Assembly: GCA_950295325.1 (NCBI GenBank) | Contig: OX485804.1 | Location: 7,440,001-7,504,000, forward strand | Direction: 5' to 3' | Length of the DNA stretch: 64,000 nucleotides | Source: Polytrichum commune | Lineage: Eukaryota; Streptophyta; Polytrichopsida; Polytrichales; Polytrichaceae | In this document: positions 33,183-45,425 of the stretch, piece after piece | Layout of the letters: every line of letters begins with the position of its first letter | Position numbering within the stretch: the stretch's first letter is position 1 | Notes under the pieces: generated by a model | Database searches by the model: none | What the model was told of the DNA's origin: nothing | What the model saw: only the letters and a program-made list of their open reading frames with translations | Position numbers and translations under genes: made by a program

Positions 33183-35919
33183 TTATCCTGAGGTTGCAGT
33201 AGCACTCAAGACCCTCGTGAGACCCGTCGACTTTGGTTGTCTTTGTGCCGCAATGATGAGGAACTTGCCAAACGAAGAAATTTCACTTGAAATGTTTACA
33301 GGATCGTCTTCAACACTTGACTCTTCAAAGATTTCAATCTCCTCCGCAATCTCATGCAAGTGACCCACCGTTGTGAGATCGTTGATATGGGGGTCCGCAT
33401 AATCCGATTTCGATATGCGCGATGACAAACTTGTGCTCACGTCAAGTCGCCCGTATTTCTGGAAAACGGGCGTCTGAGGAGTTGGCACATCCTGCCATTA
33501 GAAGAAACACATGGATGCAACGTGTTAATAAATGGCAACACTTGCAGTTGAAAGCAAACACAATATTCTTATGTAGACTATATGTCTTAGGTGATCCAAA
33601 TAACCCCTTCATTGAATCTTGGTAGATGGAAGAAGGCTGTGTGTCTGAAGATAGGCAACAATGAGGTTTCGACTAAGGAGAGCTTGCCACTTGACTATGC
33701 TAGGCATCCATTCTTCATTGACTTTATTAATCTCCAATATTCATTTTTGTAGTAAGGTGGTTGTTCTGAGTAACTGGTCAACCCATTTCAACATTTTTAT
33801 GATCACAGAAGCAGACTGCGGACTGAGGGATAAATCCACTCCTGCCACTCGATATATTCAATTGTTGAGGTGCGCAGAAAATTGTACTATAACATGCTCA
33901 TTGTAAGACCTTCAAATATTGTTGTGAGGCAACTTCAACCACCTGCATTTTGCACAAGATGTACTTGCGTCTGGCAGTAACTTAGGGCGTCCATCAATCT
34001 GGAATTGTTGGGAGTCTCATACTCAAGAATGTATCTTTGCTTGAATTTTGCAAAGGCACATTCACATAGCAGTTCAATAAGTTTGTTTAGTTAGAACTTC
34101 AAATACCTATTACAAAGAAGGTGCATTCACGTAGCAGTCAATAGGCGTGTTCGTCTACAAATTAGAATAAGAGAAGCATAAGTGACTGCCACGTAAATGT
34201 AACTTTGCAATTCCAGCAGTTCCAGCAACAATACATTCATTCGTATGAGATTCTCAACAACTGGTGCGTTTCATCTACAAATGCAAATAAGAGTAATAAA
34301 AGTAATTGCTACATGAATGGCAATTTGTGCAGTACATTCTTTGCAATTTCAGCAGCAATACATTCAAGAATATGAGACTCCCGACAATCGGCATATTTAG
34401 ACTACAAATTTAAACAAGAGTAACATGACTGACTGCTCTGTGAGCGTATCTTTGAAATTCCAGCAAATCACATTCGTGAGTATGTGACTCCCAACAAATC
34501 GGTGTCTTTAGTCTACAAACCCAAATAAGAGTACAATAATTGACTGCTCTGTGAATGCATCTTGGCAATTCCAGCATGTATGTTCATGATGGAGGGAAAG
34601 AACATCCTTGAGAGAATTGACAATACCTGAAGCCATGAAAGCACAGAGTCCTGCGACGCACTTAGAGGATTATCCATATACTCTTGTTGCAGAATCCGGT
34701 CCACAGACATCCCTTCCATCGACAACTCGGCATCTTCAATATCAAAGGGCGAGCTGCTTCGAATCCGCGGAATGTGAACACGATCTCCTGCCTCATGCAG
34801 GTCCCAAGTAGATGCTGCACCAATTGTTGGAGTCCTTCTGTTCCCAATCCCAGAAGAATGGCGGTTACGGTGGCTATGGCTGCTGCTGCTGCGCGCTTGT
34901 GTTTTTCGCACATCTTCCTTGGATCTGCTTGGAAACACCTTGTTTCTCGAGATCATGGGGTTCACCAGCACCTTCACCCATTTTGAGCTCAATTTCCCTT
35001 GCCAGCCAGGGCTGAAACAGGCTTGCTCCTTCAAATCCTCGTGTAATAGGGCGTGGGCAGGACTTCTTCCTCCCAAATTGCAAACTTCCGTGGCAGTGGT
35101 GGCATCAAACACCTGATGAAGCTCTAATTCTTCAAAGAATTGGTCTTCCGTGGCCTGTTCGCTTATAACTCGCAACGCAGTTTCCTCAGCAGTGCTGTTG
35201 AGCAAGGGTAAGGATCTGCTTCCAATGCTGAGAGCGCTCGCGGGGATGATGTCGATGCTGGAAGGGTTAGGGTTTAAGTTTCCGCTTCTGCTCTTGGTTG
35301 AGGAATCATCTGTTTCTGCCATCGCTGCTCGCCTTTTCGAATGCAGATCTGCCCACTCTTTCATCACATCTTTAATGTCATGGGAGAATGGCAACGGGCT
35401 GCTTTTTGCGTTGAACAACCTCCTGTTGCCTCCATCAAAGAATGTGTCACTCGAAGTCGTTTCACAGTCATCGGGGCTTAACCCTCCATTGTTGTTATTG
35501 TGCCTCTCACTCTCATCATTCGGCGGTGCGGCATCTGCATCATTGCTGCCGCTGCTGGTAACCCCACCGTTCACTTGTAACTGTTTCCTAATGCTGGCTA
35601 TGGAGGCCACCACGGCTATGGCGGCATCCGCCTTGGACGAAGACGAAAGAGGTGCTGCTGCTGCTGCTGCAGAGATGGAATTGGAATTCATAGCAATGTC
35701 GAGTGGTTCATGGGTGGCAGAAGCACCTGAGAGCTCGTCGGGCGCGGAGGAGGTCACAGGAATCTCCTCTGCACTCCCCGGTTGGAAATTTTCACCTCGC
35801 CACAACCAAGTCAGCCTTTCCTCTAAGCAGGTTGAGCACACACCGCTGCTGTTGCTATTAATGTTGCTGCTGCCGGTAGGCTGCGAGCCTCCACCAGGAT
35901 GTCTCTTGCACCCCCGCAT
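33183..35919 (-). CDS. OCTOPUS-like protein (DUF740 family), 2 proposed exons
   Basis: Exon 1 runs 35919 to 34627 (431 residues) and proposed exon 2 runs 33491 to 33183 (102 residues plus stop). Family hallmarks: an N-terminal CKRHPGG (4-10), then GVCSTCLEERLTWL (26-39), the Cys-x2-Cys-Leu-x-Glu-Arg-Leu signature of OCTOPUS proteins; DVMKEWADLHSKRR (184-197), matching the family MKEHIDLDS-type block; and a C-terminal SKWVKVLVNP (312-321). Angiosperm OCTOPUS proteins are polar plasma-membrane-associated regulators of protophloem differentiation, acting partly through brassinosteroid signalling; whether that role applies here is unknown. The start is supported by an in-frame TGA six codons upstream. 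Poly-Ala, Ser- and Asn-rich linkers suggest long disordered regions. Exon 2 has coding-like acidic composition (EIAEEIEIFEESSVEDDP) and joins in phase, but is not itself recognised. Confidence 0.8.
33492..34626 (-). other. Intron of the OCTOPUS-like gene
   Basis: On the minus strand the donor is TTCAG|GTATTG after codon 431 and the acceptor is TTCTTCTAATGGCAG|GAT. Both junctions are phase 0, and the joined frame stays open for 102 further codons. Without splicing, exon 1 would run only to 34513, adding 37 low-quality residues. Length is 1135 bp. Confidence 0.7.
33995..34595 (-). repeat. Intronic tandem repeat, ~115-bp diverged units
   Basis: About five units share, in order (plus strand), GA-TCCCAACAA-TCGG-GT, CTACAAA----AAATAAGAGTA, GACTGCT--GTGAATG and TTGCAATTCCAGCA. 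Landmark CTACAAA recurs near 34156, 34272, 34395 and 34513. The array fills half of the intron and stops close to the 5' splice site of exon 1. Confidence 0.8.
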
Positions 35920-38700
35920 GTCCGCCTGTTCCTCTCAAACCCTAAGAAACGCCAAACTTCGCGTACCATGCTATGCCATCTGCTTCTCCAATGCAATCTT
36001 GGCTTCTCCGTGTGGCCGCTGCAAAACTCTCTCCTCAATCATGCCACACTTTGGCGACCTAAGATCACATTCCACACCCTAATGCACCCCCTGGCCATGG
36101 CCACCACCATATCCCAACCTCTCTCAGTGAATGTCACAGAATTTCCAGATCGAATGCCCCTGCTCTGCTCTGCAAATTCACTCCAACCAATCCTCCTCAC
36201 TCCTCAGATCCAGAGCGGGACCTAGCCTGGACACATGAGCAACAACATCCAAGATTGTAAAATAGGTCAGCTGGATTTGCCTCGCATGGCTTTACAAAAG
36301 AAAGAGCAACGGCAATTGCAGCGGAACATTTTCTAATGGATGGGAATTCATTTCTACCAAGAGGAAGAGGAGGAGGAGGAGGAGGAGGAGAAGGTAAATG
36401 CCACCAAATTTGAGTGACACTACTAAGTACTATGCGGAGGAGCGTCAATGAAAGCAGCGCCTTGCGAGCATTCAAGTACAACCCCAAGTACCGTCCCCTA
36501 CGCAATTCCAGCCGGAGGTGATTCTCAAGGAGAAACATATCACACAAAAATCTGACGAGAGAGAGAGGAAACGCAACGCGACGACAAACTGATGCACACA
36601 TGCACAGATGCAGGCGAGGGTAGGGTAGGGCTCCCATGTCTCCGAGAAGATGGTGCGCTCTTTCGAATGAGTGTGAAAGGCTAAAACTATGCGCTTTGTG
36701 ATCTGAAGCTTCAAGGAAGAACGACTAAGTCATATCTGTCTGACAAAACAACGGAACCGAAGGTTTCTTGAGGATTCAGTGAAGGAAGGGCTTTACTTCC
36801 ATAAGGCTATCTTGCCTTATCTCTCTGCCGAGTTCGTTCAAAACAGGCATGTGCACAACAACAACAACAACAACAACAACAGGATAAACTACACTCCTGT
36901 TGTGCACAGCTTGCTTGCTTCCTCCAGCTATGGCCAGATCCGAAAATATGATGCATCACAACAAAGAGTGCCGCAGATCAGCTGGAAAACCAACCGGTCG
37001 GGTGCTTCCGAAACTTTTTCCCCACCTCAACCATTTCGAGCTTAACTTTAGTCCTAAGTCCAGCATCATCTCCTTCAGCTGGGAAATGGCCAAGTCACTT
37101 GTAGCTCTGGAGCTCCAAGCAATTAGCTAAGCTTCAAACAGCCCACTGTCAAACCTCATTCTCTTCCCTCCGAAGAAGCCCAGATGAAGCAAGCTTCCAA
37201 ACTTCGAGTAGAATACACTCCAGCTACAAGTCGAGGATATCCGAAGAAATGAAATGCAGCCACTTCCAAGGGGAGGAGGAGGAGGAAGTAAACCAACTCG
37301 AACGCTCGCTCGCTCTTCCCACATTCACATGTCACCTCCTTCATGCAAATCTCAACCTACCCCCCTCCCCCCCCCCCCCCCTCTCTCTCTCTCTCTCTCA
37401 CTTCAGTTACCAACCTTTGACCACAGCCTACCCCAACCACAAAATTGCAACAAAAACCGCCTTGACAGCTGCGAAATTTGGTCCCGACACACACACACAA
37501 AGACCGAGGGAAAGACGAAACACGCAAGGAACACGAAAGGAACACGAAAGGAACACGAAACACAAAATGCGGAAAGCGCGAGTGACCTGGCTCTGCAGCC
37601 CGGCCTTGTTGCCTTATGCCTTACGTGGTGTATCTTTAGAAGACCTTCAGAAGAAGCAAAGAAGAACAGGAGCGCGCACAGAGTGGTAGACACCACGCGC
37701 GCTCGCACGCACAGAAAGGGAGGAAGAAGAAGAAGAAGAAGAAGGAAGAATCTCCAAACCTCGGCCCCTCTGAGCTCCACGACCCAAAACCCCCCCCAAC
37801 CGAGGCCGACTCCTGACTCGTCTCAACCCAACTACGTTCGCGTCCCACAGATTACGAAAACCGAAAACAATCTCCGAAAATGCGCCCCCCCTCGTACGTA
37901 TTATTTATTTCCGACTCCCCATCTGTTTCGGATTCAGTTCAGCTCCCTCCTCTCTTCCTTTTTGCGTCCCTCACATGGGCAGGCTAGGGGCAGGGCAGCG
38001 CCGGGGAGCCACCAAAACGAGAGTTGTGTGCAGTCGTCCCTGCACGCACTTGCTTGCGCGTTTCCTCAAACTAAGTTAAACTGCCATATTCCCAACCTTT
38101 TGCTGCTCAGGGCACGCACTCCAATGCGCGCACACACCATTCAATTCCGAGTTGACAGCAGCACCAGCAGCAGTCCAGACCAGCCTGCCTGCAGACGCAC
38201 TACTGCACTCGACCCGACCCGACTCGACCCCACCCCCACTTAACTTCTCTGATTTATTTATTTACGTCTGTTTTATTCCTTCCTTCCCCCTCTCGCTCGC
38301 TCAGACCGCTTTTCTCTTTCCCCCACACACCACATGAGATATATGCTCGCAAAAAGCAGCAACTGGTGCGCACATGCATGCTCTCCAGTCAGAAAACTAA
38401 CTTTGATCAAGCTCCAACTGTTGCAGCACGTTTTGCAGCAAGAAAGCAAGGAAGCACACATACATTCATTCATTCATTCATTCGCTCGCTACAGACCTAC
38501 CTACTTCTTGCTTACCGAACTTTCATGCAACCTTCCTCCTGGCCCTCCATCCTCTCTCACCCTCCTCCCACAACTGGGAGTTTCATCAGGACTAAACTCG
38601 GTCTTCTCTCTCTCTCTCTCTCTTCCTCTTCCCCCCGCCCACCTCTTGACGGGCGATGACGGGTTATGACGGGCAGTCTGCCCGCCTGCCCGGGTCAGAG
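35920..38700 (-). promoter_or_regulatory. Upstream region of the OCTOPUS-like gene, simple-repeat rich
   Basis: GC-richer than the intergenic background and free of dispersed repeats, so probably leader plus promoter. Simple repeats: (GGA)n 36366-36391, (CAA)n 36857-36881, poly-C then (CT)n 37359-37400, (GAA)n 37725-37747, (ATTC)n 38465-38484 and (CT)n 38605-38622. Long plus-strand ORFs here (37254-38243, 37249-37689) are low-complexity and not credible proteins. Confidence 0.5.
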
Positions 38701-39530
38701 CCCAAGCCGGTGGGTTAACAGACAGTAGTGAGGTCTGTTGATATATATGTTCGGTTATTATGGTGAGGGTGTTATTTACTTCATTTTTTATCTCCAAGCT
38801 TCTACGGATTAGATTTACATGACGAAAACTTGTGTTGCGTTAAGGTATGTAGGTGGGTCTTAAGTGGCTCCTTTTCTTAATCGGACCCTTCTATTTGACC
38901 CCTATATGTGAGATTTATGTAAACTCGTCCATCATGGATGAGATAGGCTCTGGTAAAAAACAAATCCCTTACATGACTCAAGGACCGATGCCTCCCAACT
39001 TGCATGCACTAGACGGATTTGGGGTCTCTGATACTAATTCTGGAATTATGTCGTCTAGAAATACATTCATATCGTATTGAGTATCGTGTGGTATTTTTAT
39101 GTCATTATGGTACATTTCCCAACGAGGCTTCTTGTGAACGAGTTTACAAATATTGTCATCCTGACTTACTTTTAGTTCATCCAGTTGTGATACGTCATGC
39201 ATCCTAACATTTTCTATAACGAATACATCGTCATGGATGATAATCCACTTAATAAGTGACAATACTTGCAACATTGTAAACCTACAACGTTCAATTTTTG
39301 TAACAAGGGATGACACACATAACCTTAGCTTGACATTTAGTGTGGGTTACACTACACGGGTGGCTTACAATCGGTATTGAAGGAAGACACTAAATTAGAA
39401 ATCGGTGACACTAAATATGATAGTTAGTGTAGTCATCTACATGCTCGACGAGTTCGCAAAAGTACCACGAATCCCTCTCCCTCTCTTGACGGGCGGTGCC
39501 GGGCAGCCTGCCCGCCTGCCCGACGGCCAT
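38625..39530 (+). repeat. Direct GC-rich repeat pair flanking an AT-rich block
   Basis: CTCTTGACGGGCGATG...GTCTGCCCGCCTGCCCG at 38642-38690 recurs as CTCTTGACGGGCGGTG...GCCTGCCCGCCTGCCCG at 39483-39520. The ~800 bp between them is AT-rich and includes repeat R2 (reverse) at about 39080-39430. Confidence 0.7.
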
Positions 39531-40380
39531 TGCCAGGCCACCTAGTGCTGCTGGTGGCCCCTTTATTGAATGCGAATGGCCACTGCTTCAAGCCGCCCGC
39601 CCGTCCATCCCATTATTTCAAACTTCGTTCCGGTCGACCCGGGACCTCTAAATTCTCCAACGTGACAAACCCACAATATATTTTTATTCCTATTTCTACT
39701 TGTGTGGGTTCTCTTCGTTTACTTTCATTGAAGTTTAGGTCAAGGGTCTTTACTAGGGCAGCGACTCGGGCGCGCGCCCGAAACCCTTTCCATGTGTCGC
39801 GTGTCGCACACGTGACCGACCTAATAAATTTATCCAAGTTAATATTATTCTCCTCCCGCCCGACAAAAATTTCGCCCCCACATGCTCACCTCCTAACCCC
39901 CTTTTCCAACCTCATAAGGAAGAGGAGGAGGGGGAGGGGGGGTTGAATATTCCCAAATCAAGTCAATTACGGCAGGAATTTTTTTAACTTTTTTTTACGG
40001 GCAACGGCAACATTAATTTCGAAATGTTTTCGCATGGACAAACCATTCTTCAACACGACGACAAACCTGGATAAGAGGATCCATTTTTTTTGTTTTTTTT
40101 GTGGTTTTTTTTTCTTCTTCTTCCTGCCCTTCCCTCATTTAAGTGTTGGTTGAGGATCTTTTTACTACTAGTTGATTGGTGACCCAAGCAGAATAACTTT
40201 CCGTTTTTTTTGTTTTTTTCATGGGCCGTGGAAGGAATTTATATGTGCCCTTTAATCGATCTGACAACTTTTCATCCCACTTGCAGCGCATCTCGAACCT
40301 CCTTCCATTTTTTATATGTTTCTTATAACAATCTTTGAAGGGGCGGATGGGTTCATTGAATGGGGAGAATCAATGGGTAC
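39531..40380. other. Intergenic, no gene seen
   Basis: Starts GC-rich then turns AT-rich, with T runs at 39980, 40086 and 40204. Short ORFs only. Confidence 0.45.
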
Positions 40381-40384
40381 ACTA

Positions 40385-40760
40385 ATAAGTACGATATTTA
40401 GTGTCACCAATCCTAATCGTCTTGGCTCAATACTAATCGTAACGCTTGGTGTAGTGTCACCCACACTAAATGTTAACCCAACATTATCTGTCATTCCTTG
40501 TAAAAAAAGAAGTTGGGGGAGTATAGATTTACAGTGTTGCAATTACTGTCACTTACCAAGTGAGTTTTCATCCAAATTTCAATCATCCATGATGATGCAT
40601 TTCATCACAAGTTGTTGACGAGAGAAGCTCGGGTTTTGACCAATGGATGAACTCATCCATCATCCATGACACTATTTTTTCACTCATTCAGAAGAAGTGT
40701 CATCTAAAAAGTTACCATGGTGACATTAAAATGCCACTTGAAAAAACTGAATTTCATATT
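40385..40760 (+). repeat. Dispersed repeat R2 copy (forward)
   Basis: Close relative of 51517-51894: ATTTAGTGTCACCAATCCTA, CTCAATACTAAT, AAATGTTAACCCAACA, TGTTGCAATTACTGTCACTT and ATGGATGAACTCATCCATC occur in the same order. Confidence 0.8.
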
Positions 40761-41000
40761 TGATGTGGTTTTACATATGAATGGGTGGAGTTTGAGAAAA
40801 TCATGACCGGTTCGAGTTTCAAGACTCCAGGAAACATTACTCATCGATTTAGATTATATATATATATATACACACACATACATACACTTCAAATTAATAA
40901 AGAAAAACCGAAATATGGCCACATGTAACTGGTTGGACTTGGAAACACAAGGATCTTGAGCCAACCAAGCTAGGCCCCAAAAACCTCCCCGGACACCGGG
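40761..41000 (-). repeat. Repeat R5 copy (reverse)
   Basis: GAGTTTGAGAAAATCATGAC, CACATGTAACTGGTTGGACT and TGGAAACACAAGGATCTTGA are the reverse complement of R5 landmarks. A (TA)n(CA)n tract is at 40855-40888. Confidence 0.7.
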
Positions 41001-41160
41001 CAGGCCCGAAAAATCTCACGGTCCAATCACGGAATAGTGTTTGTTCCTTTTCCATTTCAAGCCAGGGCTGCCCCCGGCCCCAAAAAACCTCGCGATCCAA
41101 TCACGCCATAGTTTTCGTTCCTTTTTTTCCTTTCAACCCAGGGCTGCCCGGCCGGGCATG
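41000..41160 (+). repeat. Two-unit tandem repeat, ~85-90 bp
   Basis: CTCACGGTCCAATCACGG...TTTCAAGCCAGGGCTGCCC is followed by CTCGCGATCCAATCACGC...TTTCAACCCAGGGCTGCCC. GC-rich compared with its neighbours. Confidence 0.8.
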
Positions 41161-42854
41161 CAATTGCAACAAACATGTGGAACATACTTGCATGGGCCAA
41201 GGCAAATATCGCGAAGATGGGGCCCCTTTTTATTTTCTCGGGCGCAAATGGAGGCCGGGTTTCTAATCCAAGTCCTCAGCAGCACTTCCACCGTCCATGG
41301 GATTTTAGGTGATGGGCCATGTAACTTAATTAAGGAAGCGGTTGGTTTTTGCCAAGTTAAGAAACATAGGAGTTGCAAGAAAGGGGGGGAGGGGATCCTA
41401 TACACAATGGTCGAGTATCTTGGCAAAGCCTAGTAGCTAAAAATAAGCCTCACATAACCCCATCATGGCAATGCATGCATAAAAAGGTCACCCGTTCCAC
41501 CGTTGACCATGATGCCCCTCTCCAATGCCAAACACCTAGTATAGTGTAGTGTAGTATAGTATAGTATAGTAGTAGTTTGCCAACACACGCATTTTGTGAT
41601 TTTGTATTTACATGACCATGGCACCCGCCCGACTTTTTAACACACTTGGGTATACATCTACCTATACTTATACCACCCCCCCCCCCCCCGGGTGTGGGCC
41701 AACAAGATAACGATCGCCTCGAATCGCTTATACTATGGAATTCCCATCCAAATATCATCATTGATAGGAGACTTTTTGAAGCCACGGGCGAACCACTTTG
41801 TGAAGAATTTTTTTTTTTAAACAAAAAACTTCTAGAACCTTATCGAAGGTATAGCTTGGAGGAATGTCGTGTAACTCATACACTCCAAACGACAATAACC
41901 GTGTCGTTGACCGCATTGGAGGTATCCGTATAGTAAAGGATATGAAACCATGGGTTTAGTCCCCCAAGCTTAGAGTTCATGAGAATTCAGACAAAGTCGT
42001 CCACGTATTCTCCATGCTTATATTACCATTCACAAAGACTGGTGTCGGGCTATCGAAATCTAACTATCTAGTTGAACTTGTTAGGATGGGTGCACCAAGT
42101 TAACCTTGCATAGGCTAAACTAGGATTCAAGACAATGGGTCCCATGCGCATACCATGTTTTAAATCTCAAAATTCTCTCAAAATTTTCGAACATGAAACA
42201 AAAGAAGTCCCACAAATTTCACCCAACTTTCAAAACAGGCTCCGGTACACAATGAGCTAACAAGCTCTCAAAAGGAAGTTTTTTCAAAGAAGGGATCAAA
42301 CATGTGATTTGAGGGACTTAAATGGATAGCTCTACTTGTCAAAGCTCTAGTTCCATTTGGACTCACGGAGTTGGTTCCAACCCCGTGCATTGTTTTGTAT
42401 CTTTATTAACAATGCATGGTTGCGAGGGTCTATTTGACCACAACCACTCAAAGAGAGAGAGAGAGAGAGATCTCCACTAATTCGACCTCTTCTAGTTTGT
42501 AACTTGTGCATCTCGATTCCAATTTGTGAATTGGAAAGGGTAATGATACGATGAGTCGCAAATACTAGTGGCATAAGACACTTTCAAATTTGATCCAACA
42601 TTCAAAACTATATGTGGCGTTGGAGGTGCACACAATAGGGTTACGTAAGTTCGGTACCTTGTGGTTAGAAGTACCATGGACTTTGATTTCAATTCTTTTT
42701 TAAACCTATTTAAGACGACCCCCTCTAGTGTAACGTGTGGATGTGTTATTTGAGTATTTTTCTTAGAAACAAACACCTATATTTGATCGGTGTGTGGGTA
42801 GGTGTGGATCAAAGAACGAACATCATGAAGACACGTGTTCAAGAGAGATACTTT
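41161..42854. other. Intergenic with simple repeats
   Basis: TAGTA/TAGTG-type pentamer array at 41540-41575, poly-C at 41676-41689, (GA)n at 42453-42469, and a partial reverse R1 core at 42765-42850. No gene recognised. Confidence 0.5.
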
Positions 42855-44873
42855 CCTCCATGTCAAGGATTTTTCTCAGATACGAGTGTGAATTGTACTT
42901 GAAGCAACCATTGACACCACCTTAACGCAAAATCATCGTTGCATACCGCACCATGAACCATAGACTTGCAATTGCAATTGGACGGTGGTCGACTATCCCA
43001 TCTCAAGAGATAATAGAATAAGCCGCTTTTGCTCTTACAATGCAATTGAAAACAAGGCACACTTTATGTTGGAGCGTCCTTTATATAACCCCATTAGAAA
43101 TAAATTTTCATGAACATTTAAGAATGTAGTATTAGGAAGCCTCGAGTCTTTCTTTCAATTGGATCATCAAGTTGGCATTAGTCTTTATCTCACGGAGGCT
43201 ACTGCACTCTGCCACTCTAGGGAATAGGTTGGTATGAAACCATCACAATGTACTTTCAGTCCCATTAGCCTTTTGGCTTCCCGGACCCTAAAATCAATCT
43301 CATTTCATTCAACTCAACTCAATACTAATTTAAATTGCTCATGTAGTGTCACCAACACTAATTGTAAACATTTAATTATTCATTCCTTTTTTTGTATAAT
43401 CTTTTGTTGGGCATTCTAAGTTTACAATGTTGCAACTATTGTCTCTTACTAAGTGATTTTCACCCAAATTTAAATAATCTATTATGATGTTTCATTACGT
43501 AAATGTTAAATTGTAAAATATACCAAACTTTGCTTCAATAATTGACATTTGGGTGAACTAAAAGGAAGTTGGGGTAATAATACTTGTAAACTTATTCATT
43601 AAAAGTGTCATTAGGAATCATATCATAGTGGCATAAAATACAATATACAGTTTAGTTGCAGATGAACCAGTTAGAGTTTGAGAAATGACCGGTCAAAGTT
43701 AAAGGCTTCATGACAATTACCAATCATTTTAAAGGAATTTAGAGAATATACTCCACGTTAGTATAGAAAAGGCCAAAAGATTTCAACATATAATCGGTTG
43801 GACTTGGAAACACGAGGATCTTGATCGATTATGCCCCAAAAAAATTCCGGGCACTTGGGGCATAATGCCCCATAAATACAAAACACATGGTTAGTGCGAG
43901 ATAGTTAGCAATCTAGCCTATGGCAATTTTTCCTCATGATTTTTGGAGCTCGTAAGAATACTTTATTTGTTCTCAAAGTCATTTGTTGTTGTTGTTCTTT
44001 TTCTTCTGATTGAATGATCATATAGTTTTCCCACTTATGTTGATTATTGAGTTTAGAACGGTTAACAAATTTTAAGCACACAATTCGATCTCTTTAAACC
44101 ACATGTCTATTTGGTGTCCGTTTACATATCCATGCCTAACCATACACCACTAATATGTACTTGACCGTCTAAGACAAGCACCTAAATTATGCTTGCTCAC
44201 CTTAGTGAAAATGTGGCCAAGTAGCTTAGTAGTCGAGTCATGCTTGGTACCTATGCAACGTGGCTCTATTGTGGGCATGTTTCAACTTCACAAACAAAAA
44301 ATGATTGTTGGATTGGCTTTGGAATTGTTTCATCCAATTAGCAACTATAGATTACAAAGATTGTCATTTACATTCCATAATCATAGTCAGAATATAAAGA
44401 TTATAAAAGTCCAAAGTGAAGATTTTAAACTACTTGCAACGATCACACAAGCCCTCCCGATTGTGTTCATTGTTGAATCTATAGTGGTTAATGGATCTTG
44501 TGCATGTAGTCCAAAACCCATCGTGACACATGTCTTTTTTGGTGTCCCATTTTCAACTACAAGTCTTGTCATACACCACGCAAATTTAGGTGTCCATCCT
44601 ACCAATATGAGTAACCACACGTACCTGAAGGCTTAGGATTACACCATTTATGGTATTTTGTGTCACATACCTAACAGTGTCGCTTACCCTATTTTGAGGC
44701 AGATGCTAGGTTACGATTATGGCCAACAACTTCACCATCAGTGTCACCTTATGACACTTGACATTCCAGTGCCCTTACAAAATATCTTGGCGTGCATATG
44801 TTCAATAATGCTATGAGGTGTATGCCTATGTCACACAATGGTCTACGAGTTGATTAAAACACATAAAAGTATG
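42855..44873 (+). repeat. 2-kb direct duplication, copy 1
   Basis: Matches 58341-60351 at a constant offset of 15486 bp. I see no difference from 42855 to 44197 (about 1343 bp). From 44198 onward there are about 20 substitutions and an 8-bp indel (extra bases near 44224). The segment contains R2 (about 43250-43660), R5 reverse (43650-43890) and two R1 cores (44040-44180, 44460-44620). The small ORFs within (42863-43060, 43234-43419) are duplicated with it but have no recognised domain. Outer edges show neither inverted ends nor clear LTR termini. Confidence 0.95.
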
Positions 44874-45270
44874 ACGTTTTCAAATTTTCCTAATTATTCC
44901 ACACTCAATAGTGAACATGATTGGAATGACCTACGTATTCAACGAAGGAGTGAACAAACACGCACTTCCAATAACCACAATGTATGAAATTAGGTTACGT
45001 CCGATTTACAATGCAATGTTTGTTGATACTCCGTCGTATAGTTGTTGATGCAACACAAAGCTTTGTTGTGTGACTCTAAAATCGGTAGAACCTTATTAAA
45101 AAAAACAAATCAAATCACACCCCATACCTTTATTTGACTGAACTCAAGGCAAATCAAAAATTGTCATATACAAGCATACTTCTCTTTTATCCAACATGAA
45201 AACCATGAAGTAGTATGCATCTCGTAAGATATGTTTTCAAACATAACGATGTTATATTTGGTTTAAAAAA
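44874..45270 (-). repeat. Continuation of R1 beyond the duplication
   Basis: TTCCACACTCAATAGTGAAC and GTATTCAACGAAGGAGTGA continue the reverse R1 order seen at 12540-12610. The duplicated second copy stops before this point. The remainder is unassigned AT-rich sequence. Confidence 0.55.
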
Positions 45271-45274
45271 CCCT

Positions 45275-45425
45275 GAAGTCATTTGAGATGAATCAACGAC
45301 AAACCTATAAGGGATCAAGTTTCATCTTGGATGGATGAAAGGTACGCTCGTATACGATAATTCCCTTTCTCTCTCCCCAAAGCTTAGGATCATGGACTAC
45401 TTCTTTAGGGTTTAGGGTTTATGAC
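45275..45425 (+). repeat. Repeat R4 copy with a short telomere-type motif
   Basis: GAGATGAATCAACGACAAAC, CTATAAGGGATCAAG and GGATGGATGAAAGGTACGC parallel 17160-17300. It ends beside TTTAGGGTTTAGGGTTT at 45404-45420, about two telomere-type units. Confidence 0.7.

Noticed and set aside
35150-36082. 310-codon plus-strand ORF
   Set aside because: It lies antisense to exon 1 of the OCTOPUS-like gene, is Leu/Ser-rich, and has no domain; it is open because of the sense-strand codon composition.
37254-38243. 329-codon plus-strand ORF
   Set aside because: Low-complexity Pro/Ser/Thr/Arg product over CT, CA and GAA microsatellites in the upstream region of gene 2.
42863-43060. ORFs repeated identically at 58349-58546 and 43234-43419 / 58720-58905 as a conserved gene pair
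   Set aside because: Their identity is explained by the recent 2-kb DNA duplication; the second pair overlaps repeat R2.
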